From positions 1 through 27,687 of the IMG/VR virus record IMGVR_UViG_3300010883_000321: a stretch of DNA of 27,687 nt. The stretch is one strand, 5' to 3'. The position numbers and the translations under genes were made by a program. The notes below the pieces were generated by a model. The model was not told the DNA's origin. It worked only from the letters and a program-made list of their open reading frames with translations, and made no database searches. Origin of the DNA: a virus. Positions 1-11,500 of this stretch are shown one piece after another; the first letter of the stretch is position 1; each line of letters opens with the position of its first letter.

Positions 1-420
1 ATCGAATGCCGTCGCAGTCGCCGCATCCATCGCGTCGATCTCTGCCCGGCGGCGCTCCCAGAACAGGAAGAGGTGGCGAGCCAGAAGCTGCTTTGCGTTC
101 GGCTCGCCGAGCATGTTCCATGCATCGACGATGAACCGTAAATTGTTCTCGTCGCCCCAGCTTGGAACCTGCGCGCCGATCCGGCCAAGGGCCTCCTTGC
201 GAAAGATCTGTCGGGCAGCATCCCGCGCGCTGTCCAGCCCGTTGGCGCGCTCTTCGCCCTCCAGCGCATCTTGTTCGGCCTGCGGCATTTCGAGGACAGC
301 GTCTGTCGCGATGCTCCGATAACGCTTTCCCTCCTCGCGTCCGCCCGGCTTCTCTATCAAATGCCCGTATGACGAAGAAATAGTTCCTGTCTGGTCTACG
401 GCGTAGACGATTTCGGTCAT
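1..420 (-). CDS. Hypothetical protein downstream of tail fiber (partial, runs off left edge)
   Basis: An open frame of 140 codons starts with ATG at 420 and is still open at base 1, so the 3' end lies outside the window. The ATG sits in a 4-base ATGA overlap with the stop of the tail fiber gene, which argues for translational coupling and a real gene. The protein begins MTEIVYAVDQTGTISS, is rich in charged residues (EEGKRYR, EEERAN-type runs) and appears soluble and mainly helical from residue 40 on, with no signal peptide or membrane segment. I do not recognise a family. By position it could be a tail fiber partner such as a fiber chaperone or accessory tail protein, but that is inference only. 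The opposite-strand frames here lack ribosome binding sites and are shadows. Confidence 0.72.
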   Translation of the reverse strand, partial: MTEIVYAVDQTGTISSSYGHLIEKPGGREEGKRYRSIATDAVLEMPQAEQDALEGEERANGLDSARDAARQIFRKEALGRIGAQVPSWGDENNLRFIVDAWNMLGEPNAKQLLARHLFLFWERRRAEIDAMDAATATAFD

Positions 421-2537
421 GTTTGGTTCACCCCCCAGGACGTAACGAGCATCTTATTGACATTGCCGGTTTCCATATAAAACCGCAGGCCGTCCACAAC
501 CCCGGTCGCGCCGTCCCATCGCCCAGCCCCGGCACATACTGCTGCGTCGGCCCCGCCCTCAGTATAGGAGCCTTGCCATGTGGCGTTTTTACTCCCATCC
601 CCGTTTGGGTTCGCAAGGCGAAATGCGAAGGTATTTCGACTCGTGGTTGTGGTGGCAATTTTAGGATCGTCGCCAGCGGGCGCAGTGAGGCAGAAGGAAC
701 TGGCGTTATATACATTGCCGGTTGAGAGGGGCGTGCCCGTCGCCCCGCCGTAGCCCATAATTGCTGCATCATAGGTGGCTCCCGTCTGGAACGTGCTGGA
801 AATCCTAATTCTGCAACGAAGATGCGAAGCGGTTGCGGGGACAAGGTCTGCAATCTGGACATCGATGAAGTCATAGTTGCTCCATGTCCCAGTCGTCAAA
901 TCTACTGTCGCCACCCCAGACGAGATGACCTGCCGCTCCAGAAAAGTCCTCGAGGCGCCGCCTCCAGCCAAGCCGGTGCCGTCCGCCCGCGTATAGCCCA
1001 CCACGATGACCGTATTGGCGGCCGTGGCGAATGCGGTTAGCCGGTCGCCTGCGGCAGTGGTGATGTTGGCGGCGGTCGGCAGGAGCAGGCTCGCGCCATG
1101 GGTCAACGTTAGGATGCCGTCGAATTGCAGCATGAAGTAGCTGCCCGCCGCGACCGTCATGCTTGCAACGGTGGTCGTGCCGGTAACATCGAAGTAATTG
1201 CCGTCCGTTCCGAGGACCAGGGCGGTCGCCGAAGAGCGATCCGCACCCTTCGCTGTCACAAAGCCTGCCCCGAAGGTCTGAACCCCGGTGAAGGTATTGG
1301 CACCCAGCACCGCGATGCCAGCGCCAGATAGCGAGGTAGCCCCCGTGCCGCCGTTGGTGAGAGGAAGGGTGCCTGTGACTTTACTGGCTAGGTCGATGCT
1401 ACCCGCCAGCATAGCATTCGTGACGGTGGACCACGCTGGGTCAGTACCGTCTGTCGTCAGAACCGTGTTGGCGCTGCCAACGGCAAATCTGACAGCCTCG
1501 CTCGCGCTCCTCGTAACGATATCGCCGCGCGTTGTGAGGAGGCCGCCGATCGCTGGCCCAGCGGGCCCGGTGGACCCGGTGGAACCGGTGTCGCCCGTCG
1601 AGCCCTTGTCGCCTGTCCGTGAGAACATAGCGCGGATGCTGTCGCCATTTCCAAACGTGCCGTTGGAGTCGATATGCGTCACCGCAAGCTGAACAAATCC
1701 GCTGCTGTCCGTTAGGCCGGTAATGTGAAACACAGCGTAATTTGCCGGTGTCCCCGGCTCGACTAAGCGTAGCCACCCCTTAATGGTCGAGGTGCTGTCG
1801 TCCCAGCTTTTTAGCCAATCCTCTATGTTTGGATTTCCGGCGTCGGCGGTTTGGTCATCTATGGCAATCGCGGAAACACTGGCGACGGTGGCGTGATTGT
1901 AACGTAGAATGCCGGCGCCGGGGTCAGCCATACTCGTGCTAGTTGAGAATGCGTATTTTGGATTGGCGGCGGAGGCTTCGCCCGCCGCGGAGACTGCCGA
2001 CGCTGCGGCGGCAGCGGCTTCCGCTTCTGCCGCGCTGATCTGCGCCGCAGTGGGACCAGTCGTGTACCCAGTCCCCCCAGCGTTTACTATGAGGGCGGTG
2101 TCCGCGACCAGAGTGAGCGGCAGCTCTATCTCCGTCAGAGCGGACGAAACAGGAAACCGGGGCATACGGTTGAGGAGCTCGACTTTGTCCTGAGACAGTT
2201 GCGTCAGCTTATCATACGCGCCCTCAAGCACCTCGGGCTGCACGCCACCCCGGTTGGCAAGATCCACCTCTTGCGTCTGCGGGACGGCCCTGCTGAAGGT
2301 AACCTGCTCGCCGGTTGCTGGCGCGACCACCATCGTGATGTTGCCGCCGGTGGCCGCTCCGACGCCAGACACCGTGTAGTCCGTCGTCAACGTCTCGACA
2401 GTCTCGACGTTGCTGGCGTTCTTCAGGGTGACCACGACGTGGCTCTGAGCCAGTATGCGGAAGTCGTAGGCGAACACAGTCGTGGACCCGTTGCCGTTGT
2501 AAGGGCCAGTCCGCGCCGTCTGGTTAGGTACTGTCAT
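417..2537 (-). CDS. Tail fiber protein, T7 gp17-like N-terminus, 706 aa
   Basis: Receptor-binding fiber attached to the tail. Residues 1-125 match the phage T7 tail fiber N-terminal (virion-anchoring) domain: YNGNGSTTVFAYDFRI near 13-28, LTTDYTVSGVG and TGEQVTFSRAVPQTQEVDL, ending in a helical EVLEGAYDKLTQLSQDKVE segment. An Ala-rich, probably coiled-coil stretch follows at 163-192. Seven collagen-like Gly-X-Y triplets lie at 309-329 (G-S-T and G-P-A types). A TNGGTGATSLSGAG fiber repeat lies near 395-410. The C-terminal 170 residues are beta-rich and probably form the receptor-binding tip, which cannot be assigned further. The start is set by GGAGG 7 bases upstream of ATG 2537. It follows the giant ejection gene after 47 bases and overlaps the next gene by ATGA. 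Being the T7-type fiber, it supports a podovirus tail. Confidence 0.93.
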   Translation of the reverse strand: MTVPNQTARTGPYNGNGSTTVFAYDFRILAQSHVVVTLKNASNVETVETLTTDYTVSGVGAATGGNITMVVAPATGEQVTFSRAVPQTQEVDLANRGGVQPEVLEGAYDKLTQLSQDKVELLNRMPRFPVSSALTEIELPLTLVADTALIVNAGGTGYTTGPTAAQISAAEAEAAAAAASAVSAAGEASAANPKYAFSTSTSMADPGAGILRYNHATVASVSAIAIDDQTADAGNPNIEDWLKSWDDSTSTIKGWLRLVEPGTPANYAVFHITGLTDSSGFVQLAVTHIDSNGTFGNGDSIRAMFSRTGDKGSTGDTGSTGSTGPAGPAIGGLLTTRGDIVTRSASEAVRFAVGSANTVLTTDGTDPAWSTVTNAMLAGSIDLASKVTGTLPLTNGGTGATSLSGAGIAVLGANTFTGVQTFGAGFVTAKGADRSSATALVLGTDGNYFDVTGTTTVASMTVAAGSYFMLQFDGILTLTHGASLLLPTAANITTAAGDRLTAFATAANTVIVVGYTRADGTGLAGGGASRTFLERQVISSGVATVDLTTGTWSNYDFIDVQIADLVPATASHLRCRIRISSTFQTGATYDAAIMGYGGATGTPLSTGNVYNASSFCLTAPAGDDPKIATTTTSRNTFAFRLANPNGDGSKNATWQGSYTEGGADAAVCAGAGRWDGATGVVDGLRFYMETGNVNKMLVTSWGVNQT

Positions 2538-2584
2538 GTCTCAGCCTCCGGTACACATTTTGTACATCAAATCAATGCCTCTAT

Positions 2585-5500
2585 CTAGTCTTCTCGACGC
2601 GCGGATCGGTCCTTCTTGTAGCCGCGAACCAGGTCATGCCAACGCCAGTTGTCCGCTTCGTCGTACATGGCGGCCAGCCCCGAGAAGGTTCTGTTGAGCT
2701 GTACCGCCGGCACTCTCCCGGTAATGGCGCCAGCCAGTAGAACGTACTTGGCGTACCGGCGGGCTATATCAGCGTACTGCGCATCCGGCTCTTCGTTTCC
2801 GAACTCATCGATAACTTTCTCAAGGCCCGCCAGAGACTTGCTTGCAGCATCAAAGCCGATCGTGCCGGCCCCACCACTGTAGCCGTAGCCGCTAGCCAAC
2901 CCGGACGCAATGTCCCGAACGACGGGGATGGTACCGAGAGCCGTCGCCACGGCATCTTTAGCGATCCAGTCCAGCATATCCTGCTTCTTTTCGTCCTTCT
3001 CATCCCAGTCTGGCAGGTCTCCCCTGATCAGGCCGGATGCTAGAGACTGCAGGGCCAGCAACACAAACAAGCGTGTGGCTGCTCTACTTGTCGAGGCCAC
3101 GGGAGTGCTCATCACGTTCTGAGAGAACTCCACCCCGACACTGCGCAGGACTGCGTATAGAGCGGAGAAGAAGGTGTAGAACATGGTCAGCCCCTTCACT
3201 ACACCCTTCTGCCGCTGGATAGCCGACAGATCCTTCAATCCGCCGGAAGACTGGCTGAGACGCACAACGCGGTCGGCGTATTTAATAGCCGCATCGGTGT
3301 CGCCTTTAGCCACACCCTCAACAATTCCGCGCAAAGCGCGGTTGTACCCGGCTGTCCATACAGGGATATCCACCGTGTAAAACTGCACCTCTGCGATTGC
3401 CTGCATGGAGAACCGCTGCACGCTTGTTACCGGGCCCTCTTTTGAGGACAGGCGCTTGAGCACATTGGAGACTTCCCGGTCCATACTCTTCCGCCGGCCC
3501 CGCATTTCGCCAGATATACTGATCACAAACTGTACATGGCTGGGGCTAAAAGCAGCGGCGACACCAGCAGCGATGTCTTTCTGCGCTACTACAATGCCGG
3601 CTGGGCCGTACCCGCTGTCCGCGAGGAGGCGGTCCTGCCCGTTGAAAAGACCCAGCGTCTGCATGGCCAGTGTGCTGTATGAGAAGCCGAGGACTGCGAC
3701 AGTCGTGTTGGTGTATATATGCTGGATAGCTTTCTGCCACCAACCAACCGGCGGGCTGTCGTTTCCGTTTGAAGCGAGGGCGGCCACCCACTTCGTAAGC
3801 TCGTCCGTGTACGCTATACCGACCTTGTTCTCCAACTCGGCTCGAATATCCCGGTCACCAAGTATCTTGTTTGCATTCCTCACGGCCTCGTAGTGCGTGA
3901 TGAAGTGGATGGTGTTGTCAAAACCAGTAGCCATCCGGCTGATGTCTAGGTCCACAGGTGCGGCGTATCCCGTTCTGGCCTTAGTCATGGAGCTGTTGAT
4001 ACTGGCCCGCCCCGTGTCGCCCTGCATAAGCTCCAGCGCCGTCTTTTGCTGCAGGTCAACGGCAACGCCGGCGATAGTGCGATCGTACATCATCGGGAAG
4101 TAGCCGCCCGTGATGTCTCCGAACTTAGTTGTGACAGTGCGCGGCTCTACCCTGTCCGGGGAGATCCCGTGCTCTCTGCGGTAGATGCCCTCTACCGTGG
4201 GGTACAATTTCTCGGCGTGCTTCCAGACGGCCCTAACAAGGTTCCACTCCTGCTCAGTCAGGTTATCGAGAGCGGCGTCAATCAACTCTTCGTTAACGTT
4301 CCACCCGGCTCCCTTGACTTTGGTCTTAACGTCGCCCGCCATACCCCGAATGAACTTGTCTAGGTTGCTCTCGTTGCCGACGTTGATGGCCATCATAATC
4401 AGATTGCCGCGATTGAACCGCATCCCCGGCTTACCGAGATCGCCGACGTCGACTGGCTTACCGAAGCTGCGCCGAACCTCCGTCGGAAGATCAGCTATCA
4501 GAGCTCCGATGAGCTTCGAGACCTCCTCCTGAAGGATATACTTGTCTGCGGCGGCCTTATTGAACGGCTCGTAGATAGTCTGGTGCCACGGCCCAAGGGC
4601 GCGCCCGTCGAGCGACTCGAGGAGGAACTCGACTTTAAGAAGTTGGGCGTCGAACAGCGCCGCTCCAGCGGCAGCAGAATATCTAATACGGTCATCTATC
4701 CGAAGACTGTCTGGTGAAGCTGCCTTGCCGCGCAGGCGAGACACCCTGGACTGCTTCATGCCGTCGAGCACGGCCAGAAGCTCCGCCTTGGACTCGGCAC
4801 GACTAAGCTCGTCGTCGCCTCGACGCACTTTGTTTGCCGCCCTACCCTGCTGCTCATAGCGCTTTATGGTGTCGTGAAGGTTTATGAACTGGCGGTAGCT
4901 AATTTCACTGACCGTGTTAGCTGTGTCGCCCGTGGGATTAACCAGCCAGTCAGGGACGTCGAGTATGGAGCCGTCAGCTTTCTCCCGCTCAACGATAAAC
5001 TCCTGCAGCGCGATGATCTCGTTGGCTCGGCTCTGTTTGCCGGCAGCGCCGCGGCCAAAATTTACGGCGGCAAGGATGCGGAGAATGTTGTCTACATACT
5101 CGGCCTCGATGCTGGGGAACTTCTTGCCCTTCTTCGTAAACTTCCGCATATAGCGGGATTTCTTCTCAATAGCTGCCTGGGCCTTCAAGGCCTCGGCGGC
5201 CATGTAGTGATTGACGAGGCGCTGGAACTGGTGACGGTAAGCTGAGACCCTATCCCCACGCTTCAGTGCGTCGCCGGCCAAGTCGGCGTGGCGTTTCTCG
5301 GCGGCAAGAAAGCGGTAGGGCCGGACCTGACCGCTGGGCATCTCCAGCAGACGGTCCCGGGCGTAAGCTCGGACAAAGGCCTGCTTGAAGGCTGGCTCAG
5401 ATGTACGGAGCGCCGTGAGTTCAGCGGCTAGAACCCGCGCCGTCCTCTCACTGTGCGCGCTGGCAAGCGCCGCGGCCTCTCCTCCGCCTTCTATTGATCC

Positions 5501-8500
5501 GTGCTCCTCCTCCATCTTGGCGTCGATAGCTTGTTCTACGGCCTGACCGTAAGGCTGCCTGCCGACAAGGTCGAGGATCATGGCGTCGACGTCGTCGTAC
5601 CCAAACGCCTGTGCGACAACGCCCGGAGACAGGCCGCCTTCCTCGTATACTGCCTTACTGTCAACGCGGGGGATGTCCGCCAGCGAGAAGCCCTCTGACT
5701 CAAGAATCTCCTTGAGAGTGGCTCGGTCCATGCGGTTTACCGCCTCTCCCTCGGGTAGCGTAGACCCGTCGGCGAGGCCTTGGTTGGTGAGGGCGTACAG
5801 CAGGCGGTACGCCGGCTCTGCTGCGACCTCTTGCGAAGCCTCTCCGCGCAGCGTCTCGCGCTCCTCCTTCCACCAGGCAGTGCGCTCCCGCCGCAGCTCC
5901 TTGATATGCTTGGCTAGCTGGCTCGCACGTCGGTCGTCTTTAGCCTCAGCAATCTGCTTCTGGTAGGCAGCAAACTGCGTCGGCGTCATACCGGCCTGCT
6001 CTGCAGTGCTGTACAGGGCGGCGAGCTTGTACTGCCCCTCGATCATAGCGATCTCCTCGTCGGAGGCGAGCATACGATCGACAACTGCGGTCACTTCTGC
6101 GGAGAATTGGACGTCTAGCTTGGAGCCGGCGAGCTTCGTGTAGACAGACATGACCCAGACTTTGAACGCCGAGAAGGCGGCAGCCAAGGACAGGCTCGGA
6201 GCGCGTCCTGTGGCAAAGTAATTTTCGACGCCCCGAGCAAACTGCTCGTGCATGGCGACGCTCAGGTAGCGGCTAGGCCCTGAGCCGCGCAGCTCGCCGG
6301 ATCTCGCGTAAGCAGAAACCTGAGCCTCGGTCATCTGCTGCAGGGCGGCGACGCTGTCCTTGTCCTTATCCTTCTTGGCGCGCCTGACAGCCTCCTCGCG
6401 CAGCTCTAGAGGGCGACTGGCCCACCAATCAGTAACGACCTTGAAGTCTCGCTGGAAGCGACCGCCCACGGCGAGAGCGTCTCCCTTTAGCTGCTCAAGC
6501 CAGAAGTGGCCGCTCTCGTGCAGGAAGGTAGTCGCATCGGCCTTCTCAAATATCTGGAGCAGGTTGACCGGGTCACCGTCCTGATCGTTGATTAAGTCTG
6601 AGGGGGTAAATCCGCCTCTGGGGCCGGCTGCTCCACGCTGCTGCTCGAAGGCTGTGGTTCCGCCTCGCTCGTACTGGTCGATGGCTGCGGCGAGCTCGCG
6701 GGACGCTTGAACCCTGACATCACGATACCGCTGCCGAGCCACTCCCGCACTTCCTGCGGGGTCATTTCTGTCACTGGCATAGTCGTAGTCCTTCTTCTCG
6801 GGGAAGGCCGCCTGTAGCCGAGCGGCCTTAACAGCATATTCTGACGCAAGCGCAACATCAACAGCGTCTGCGAAACTACGCGGATCAACACCCTCCGCCA
6901 AGATCAGGGTCATCTGACCTTCTATCGTGGACTGACCGCCGATCGGTGGGAAACCCTCGATGCCACGCAGGGTCTGGTAGATCGCGTCGATCTCCTGCAG
7001 ACTCTTGTCGCCGATCTGGATACGAACCGCCCCCGCCTCGAACGACCCCTCAAAAGCGTCGGCTGACAGGGCGACCATACTATCTTGAGACAGCACAAAG
7101 CCTACGGCATTAGCGACAGCAGCGGGGTCGCCGGAGGTCAGGCGTAGAGAGAACGACGGGTTGGTGTCGTCTTGGTAGCTACCGATTTGAGGAGATACTG
7201 AACCTTCAGCTCCCGCTGCTTCTAAGACAGAGGGTAGGACACTCTTCGATACGGTGTCGCTGATTGCGAGCTGCGCTGCGGGGGGAAGGGCGTTCCACCG
7301 GGCGGATAACTCTACATTATTAGGGTCCGGGGCGACCTCAAATATAACGTCGCCGACGAAGTCTACTTCTTGGAAGAGCTCTCGTCCTTCGCCCGCAGGT
7401 TCCGAGCCAACCTGCCCAGCCCCGCGTATGTCTCCGGGTTCGACCAGTCGAGCATCTTGTCCAGCGACGGCTCGCTGTCCAGATCCTCCTGCTCCATCTC
7501 CCGCAATTCCTTCGACTTCATATCCTTGGCTCCTAAATATTCGCGCAAACGCGGTGTCATAACTTTCGTTCAGGGCGCTGGCGGTGACGATGGGTACACC
7601 ATTGTCGTCCACCTCCAGTCTGTCGCGCAGGGCACCCCACAGCTCCTTCTCAGGATACCACAACAGAGCCTGCATGTCAGCCGTGGTGACATCGGTGCCC
7701 CGCTCGGAGAGGATCTCGATAGCTCTGGCCCCGGCGGCCTCCACCTGCTTGCGCTGGGTGCCGTTGGTGATCTGGTCCAGCGGGGTGGCTAGGTTGGCCC
7801 TGATTGCCTTCGCTGCGCGAGCCCATGTCGGCTGAAGCTCATCCGGGATGCTGCCCTTATCGTACTTCTTCTGCAGAGACTTGTATTCGACAGCCCACGC
7901 CTTGAGGAGCCGCTTGGAGTAGGCGAGGAGAGCGGCGTCGGTTCTTCCGTACTCTGCCTTCCACACCTCGGGTGCCTTGAGGCCCGCCAGATCCGATAGG
8001 AGGGCCTCGCCATCCCGCACTACCTTGTTGAGGCGGCGGGTCTCTGCGTCGAAGTCCTTCTTGGTCTGGTTCGTGGTCTCGGCTTGGCCCGTATGATCGG
8101 CCTGCGCAGCCAGAGCGGTGTCGAGTTCAGCGCGGGCGATATCGATGAGATCTGCTGAGCCCTGCTTTTTCGATCGGGACTTAGCGACCGCAGCCTTGAG
8201 GCGGCGACGCTGAGCGGGGATAGCCGAGGGTAGGCCGATACTCTTACCAGTGAGACGACCCCAGGTGCGGCGCATCCACAGATCAATTGTCAGGGGATCG
8301 AAGTTGCCGTTGAGGTTCTGCCAGAAGCCGTTGCCTATCTTCGGGCCGAGGGTCGAAGAGCCGTAAACCACGACATCCATCGCCGTGTTGCCGGGGGGGC
8401 TGTAGGGGATACCCGCAGCCTTCATATCTACGACCCACTCCTTGACGGTCTTCTTCTGGCGGAATAGGGCGTCTAGGTTGGCCAGTTTTTCTTGCGGGGT

Positions 8501-11500
8501 CGCTCCGTCCATAGCGGCCAGCATCGGCTTGAACTTTTTGAAGTTCTTGGCCATCGCGGCTTGCTTGTCGCCTGTGCCCCACGCCCCCTTCATGGAGTAG
8601 TCACCCGCCTTTACCATCTCCACCATTTCGGAGAAGGCTGCATCGGCAGCGGCACTGTTTTTAGATACGTCGAGGTTCTGGGACGTTACCGCCATAATGT
8701 AGGTGAACGCGAACCGTGCGTTGCTCGACGTACCGAAACCTGCTGCCTCGGCGGCGGCGTCGTCGGTGAGCATCGGGTACTTGATAGACGCGGTGGTTAT
8801 CGCCTTGAGGACGGCACCTGAGTACCAGTCGGCGGCGTTGCCTGTGCTTTCGAGGGCGAGCTGCACCTCCGCAGCCATCATCCGCCCGAGCTGGTCCAGT
8901 TGCTCCGTGGAGAGGGTCGCCGTGAAGTCGGTGATGGCATCACCCTCGAACTGCGCCTCCAGCCACTTCGCTGCGTTCTCGTTGCTCGCCAGCCGCCTGG
9001 TCGGCAGAGCGCCGGCGCGGTAGATCGGGTTGACGCGGGCGGCCTCTTCCTCGGTAAGGCCGAGGGACGCTGGGTCTTGGACGGTGGCACGGGCCTGCTC
9101 TAACGCACCGTCAGGAGCGTCTTGGTACAGGATGTTGTCGTCGGAACTCGGCCGGCGGCGGCCCATCTCGGATCGAGCCGCAGTTAGGTCGCGTTTGGCC
9201 TGCTCGTAACCGCCTTGCCCTGTTGCGCCCTCCGCCTCAAAAGCGGCTATTCTTTCAAGCCTGTTTGCCTCAAGGGAGGCCAGCTCGGGGTCCGAGAGGT
9301 CGCTTATGCGAGGCGCGTTGGGCAGGCCCTCCACCACAAAGTCGGAGCTAAGTGGATCAGATACCTCGAGCTCACTTCCAAGCAGCAACTCTTCGCCGTT
9401 TGGCAACCGAACAATGACGCCCCCCGCCTCGCTTCGCGCGACGACCTCAAGGTTCTGCTGGTTACCCTCGGAGTCAAATACGGCAATCTGCCCCTCTGGC
9501 GCAGCCTCTCGTGTAGGGGTGGTGGCCGCGGGTTGTCCACCTAAAATCTGCAGGTTATCGGCCTCAAACAGCGCAGCAGCGTCTACTGGCCTGCCGGTCT
9601 CCTCGGTCATCCTGATGGCGCGAGTAGCGTAACGCTGCGCGGTGAGCAAGCCGAACAGGCGGCTTTTGTTGGCGTCATACTTACCAGTAGCTTCAAGCTG
9701 CCCTGCTACCTGATCTTGGATCTGAGCCATATCGGTGTTGAGCTTAGTCAGCGAGGCGTCGTCCAGGTTTGGAGCGAGCTTATTCCGTGTGCGCTCCTCT
9801 AGCTGCTGCTGGATCTGGTCACCAATACCGGCGTCGACATACTCACGAGCCTCGGACGGTGTCATGCCGTTGGCCTCAAACGCCGTGTGCTCGATGAGGG
9901 CGTCGAAGCCGTCCTTCCCCAGAATGTGGCGGACAAACGTGGCGGCGGATACCTCGACAGCGCCGCCCTCTGCGGCTAGGCGCTTTACGTCTTCGGGGTC
10001 CAGGCCGAGCGTCTGAGCGGTTTCTGCGCCCTGCTCGAATAGCGGACCGGCAGCGATGTAGACAGTATCGACACCCTCGCTGGCGAGCTTCTCTCCTAGA
10101 ACGCTGGCGACCGTGTCCAGTTTTACCAGCGGGATACCCGCGATCAAGCCTTTCAGATTGGTGGCTCCTTTGAGCCACTGCTCGGCCTTGCGTGCGTCCG
10201 CGGCGCGCTTGGCGTCATGGGCACCCGCTGTGTAGCCCTCAATAAGGGTGGTGGGGACACCCATACCCGCGCTGAGGGTCGACTCCAGCACGGCTTGCCG
10301 TATATCGAGTTCCCCTGTAGCTTGAAAGCCGGCAAAGCCCTCGCCAACACCCTCAAAAACGGTATTAAAAGTGGTTCGCTCAGCAAGTTGGAGGGTCAGG
10401 GATCTGGCTTTGAAGAAGGTGCCTCCGCGTAAATACCCGAGGGTAGCGAGCTGCACCCCGGCGATAGCCGCCCCCCGCTCCCGTCCGTAGGTTACCCAAA
10501 GCCTCTGCGCGTCTGGATCTCGCATGAAAAGCTGCACACCGACGGGGGTGTTTAGATCTATGCCAGTCTTCTTCTTCAAGAACGCGAAACGCTCTTCGTC
10601 TGCACGAAGATTCTCCGCTTGAAATTGACCGAACGTGCCGACCGTCATACCCGCGCGCGCGCCGAAAAGGCGCGTTGCTGCGGCGCTGGCCCCCAGAATC
10701 GGAGCATTACGCGCAAACATCTCAGCCGCCGCCGCAAAGAACCCGGCAGGGTCTTCATACACCAGACGAAGAACAGCAAAGTCGCTGTCGGCCTCCATGG
10801 CTTTCCGCATAAAATCAGAGGCTACCTCCCCTGACGGTAGCTCAGCCGCGGTTTTTCTCATCACTTTAAGGATGGCCGCAGCTTCCATTAAAGAATCTGC
10901 CCCCAAAGTATCCGCGGTCTCGGTGTTAAAGCCGCCGGCGTAGTAGACCCGTGCAACCTTAGTAACGGCGGCGCTAACACCGTTCGCAAGGTCCAACGGA
11001 GTCCAGATATACGGAATGAAGGTATTGGCTGAAATTCCCCCCGGGGGGAAGGCGACCGCAGTGAACGTGCCTACGGCTGTGTCCCACGGAGTAGTGCGCG
11101 CTGCCCGTGCAACCGCGGCATCAACGCCGGTGCTAGATAAGCCGAACCCCTGTAATAGCTCTGCGACGCCCAGGGATAGCATGTTACTCACGCCCCGAAT
11201 GAAGCCTCTGTCCCGTTGCGCAATAATTGCTTCTGGAGTGAGCTTGGGTAGCAGCATCCGCATCATAGTGTCTACCTGACCCTCAGCGGCCAGCACGGGG
11301 TCGATCTCGCCGCGCAGAATGGCGGCCTCCTCGACGTTTTCTGCCATGCGCTTGCGGGTGACACTGTCGAGCTCCAGAGCTCTCACTAGCCCAGGATGCT
11401 CTAGGGCCCGTGCGAGCTGGTCGTCGGTTAGATCGTCCACGGGGATTCGAGCTGCCCTGGGGAATACATCTGCGCCGTCCGCGCCATTGAAGACGGGCAC

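Noticed and set aside
417-2537. Diversity-generating retroelement target in the fiber, prompted by the BPP-1-like head
   Set aside because: No reverse transcriptase, accessory protein or template repeat is visible in the window, and the fiber C-terminus shows no Mtd-type C-lectin variable region that I can recognise.
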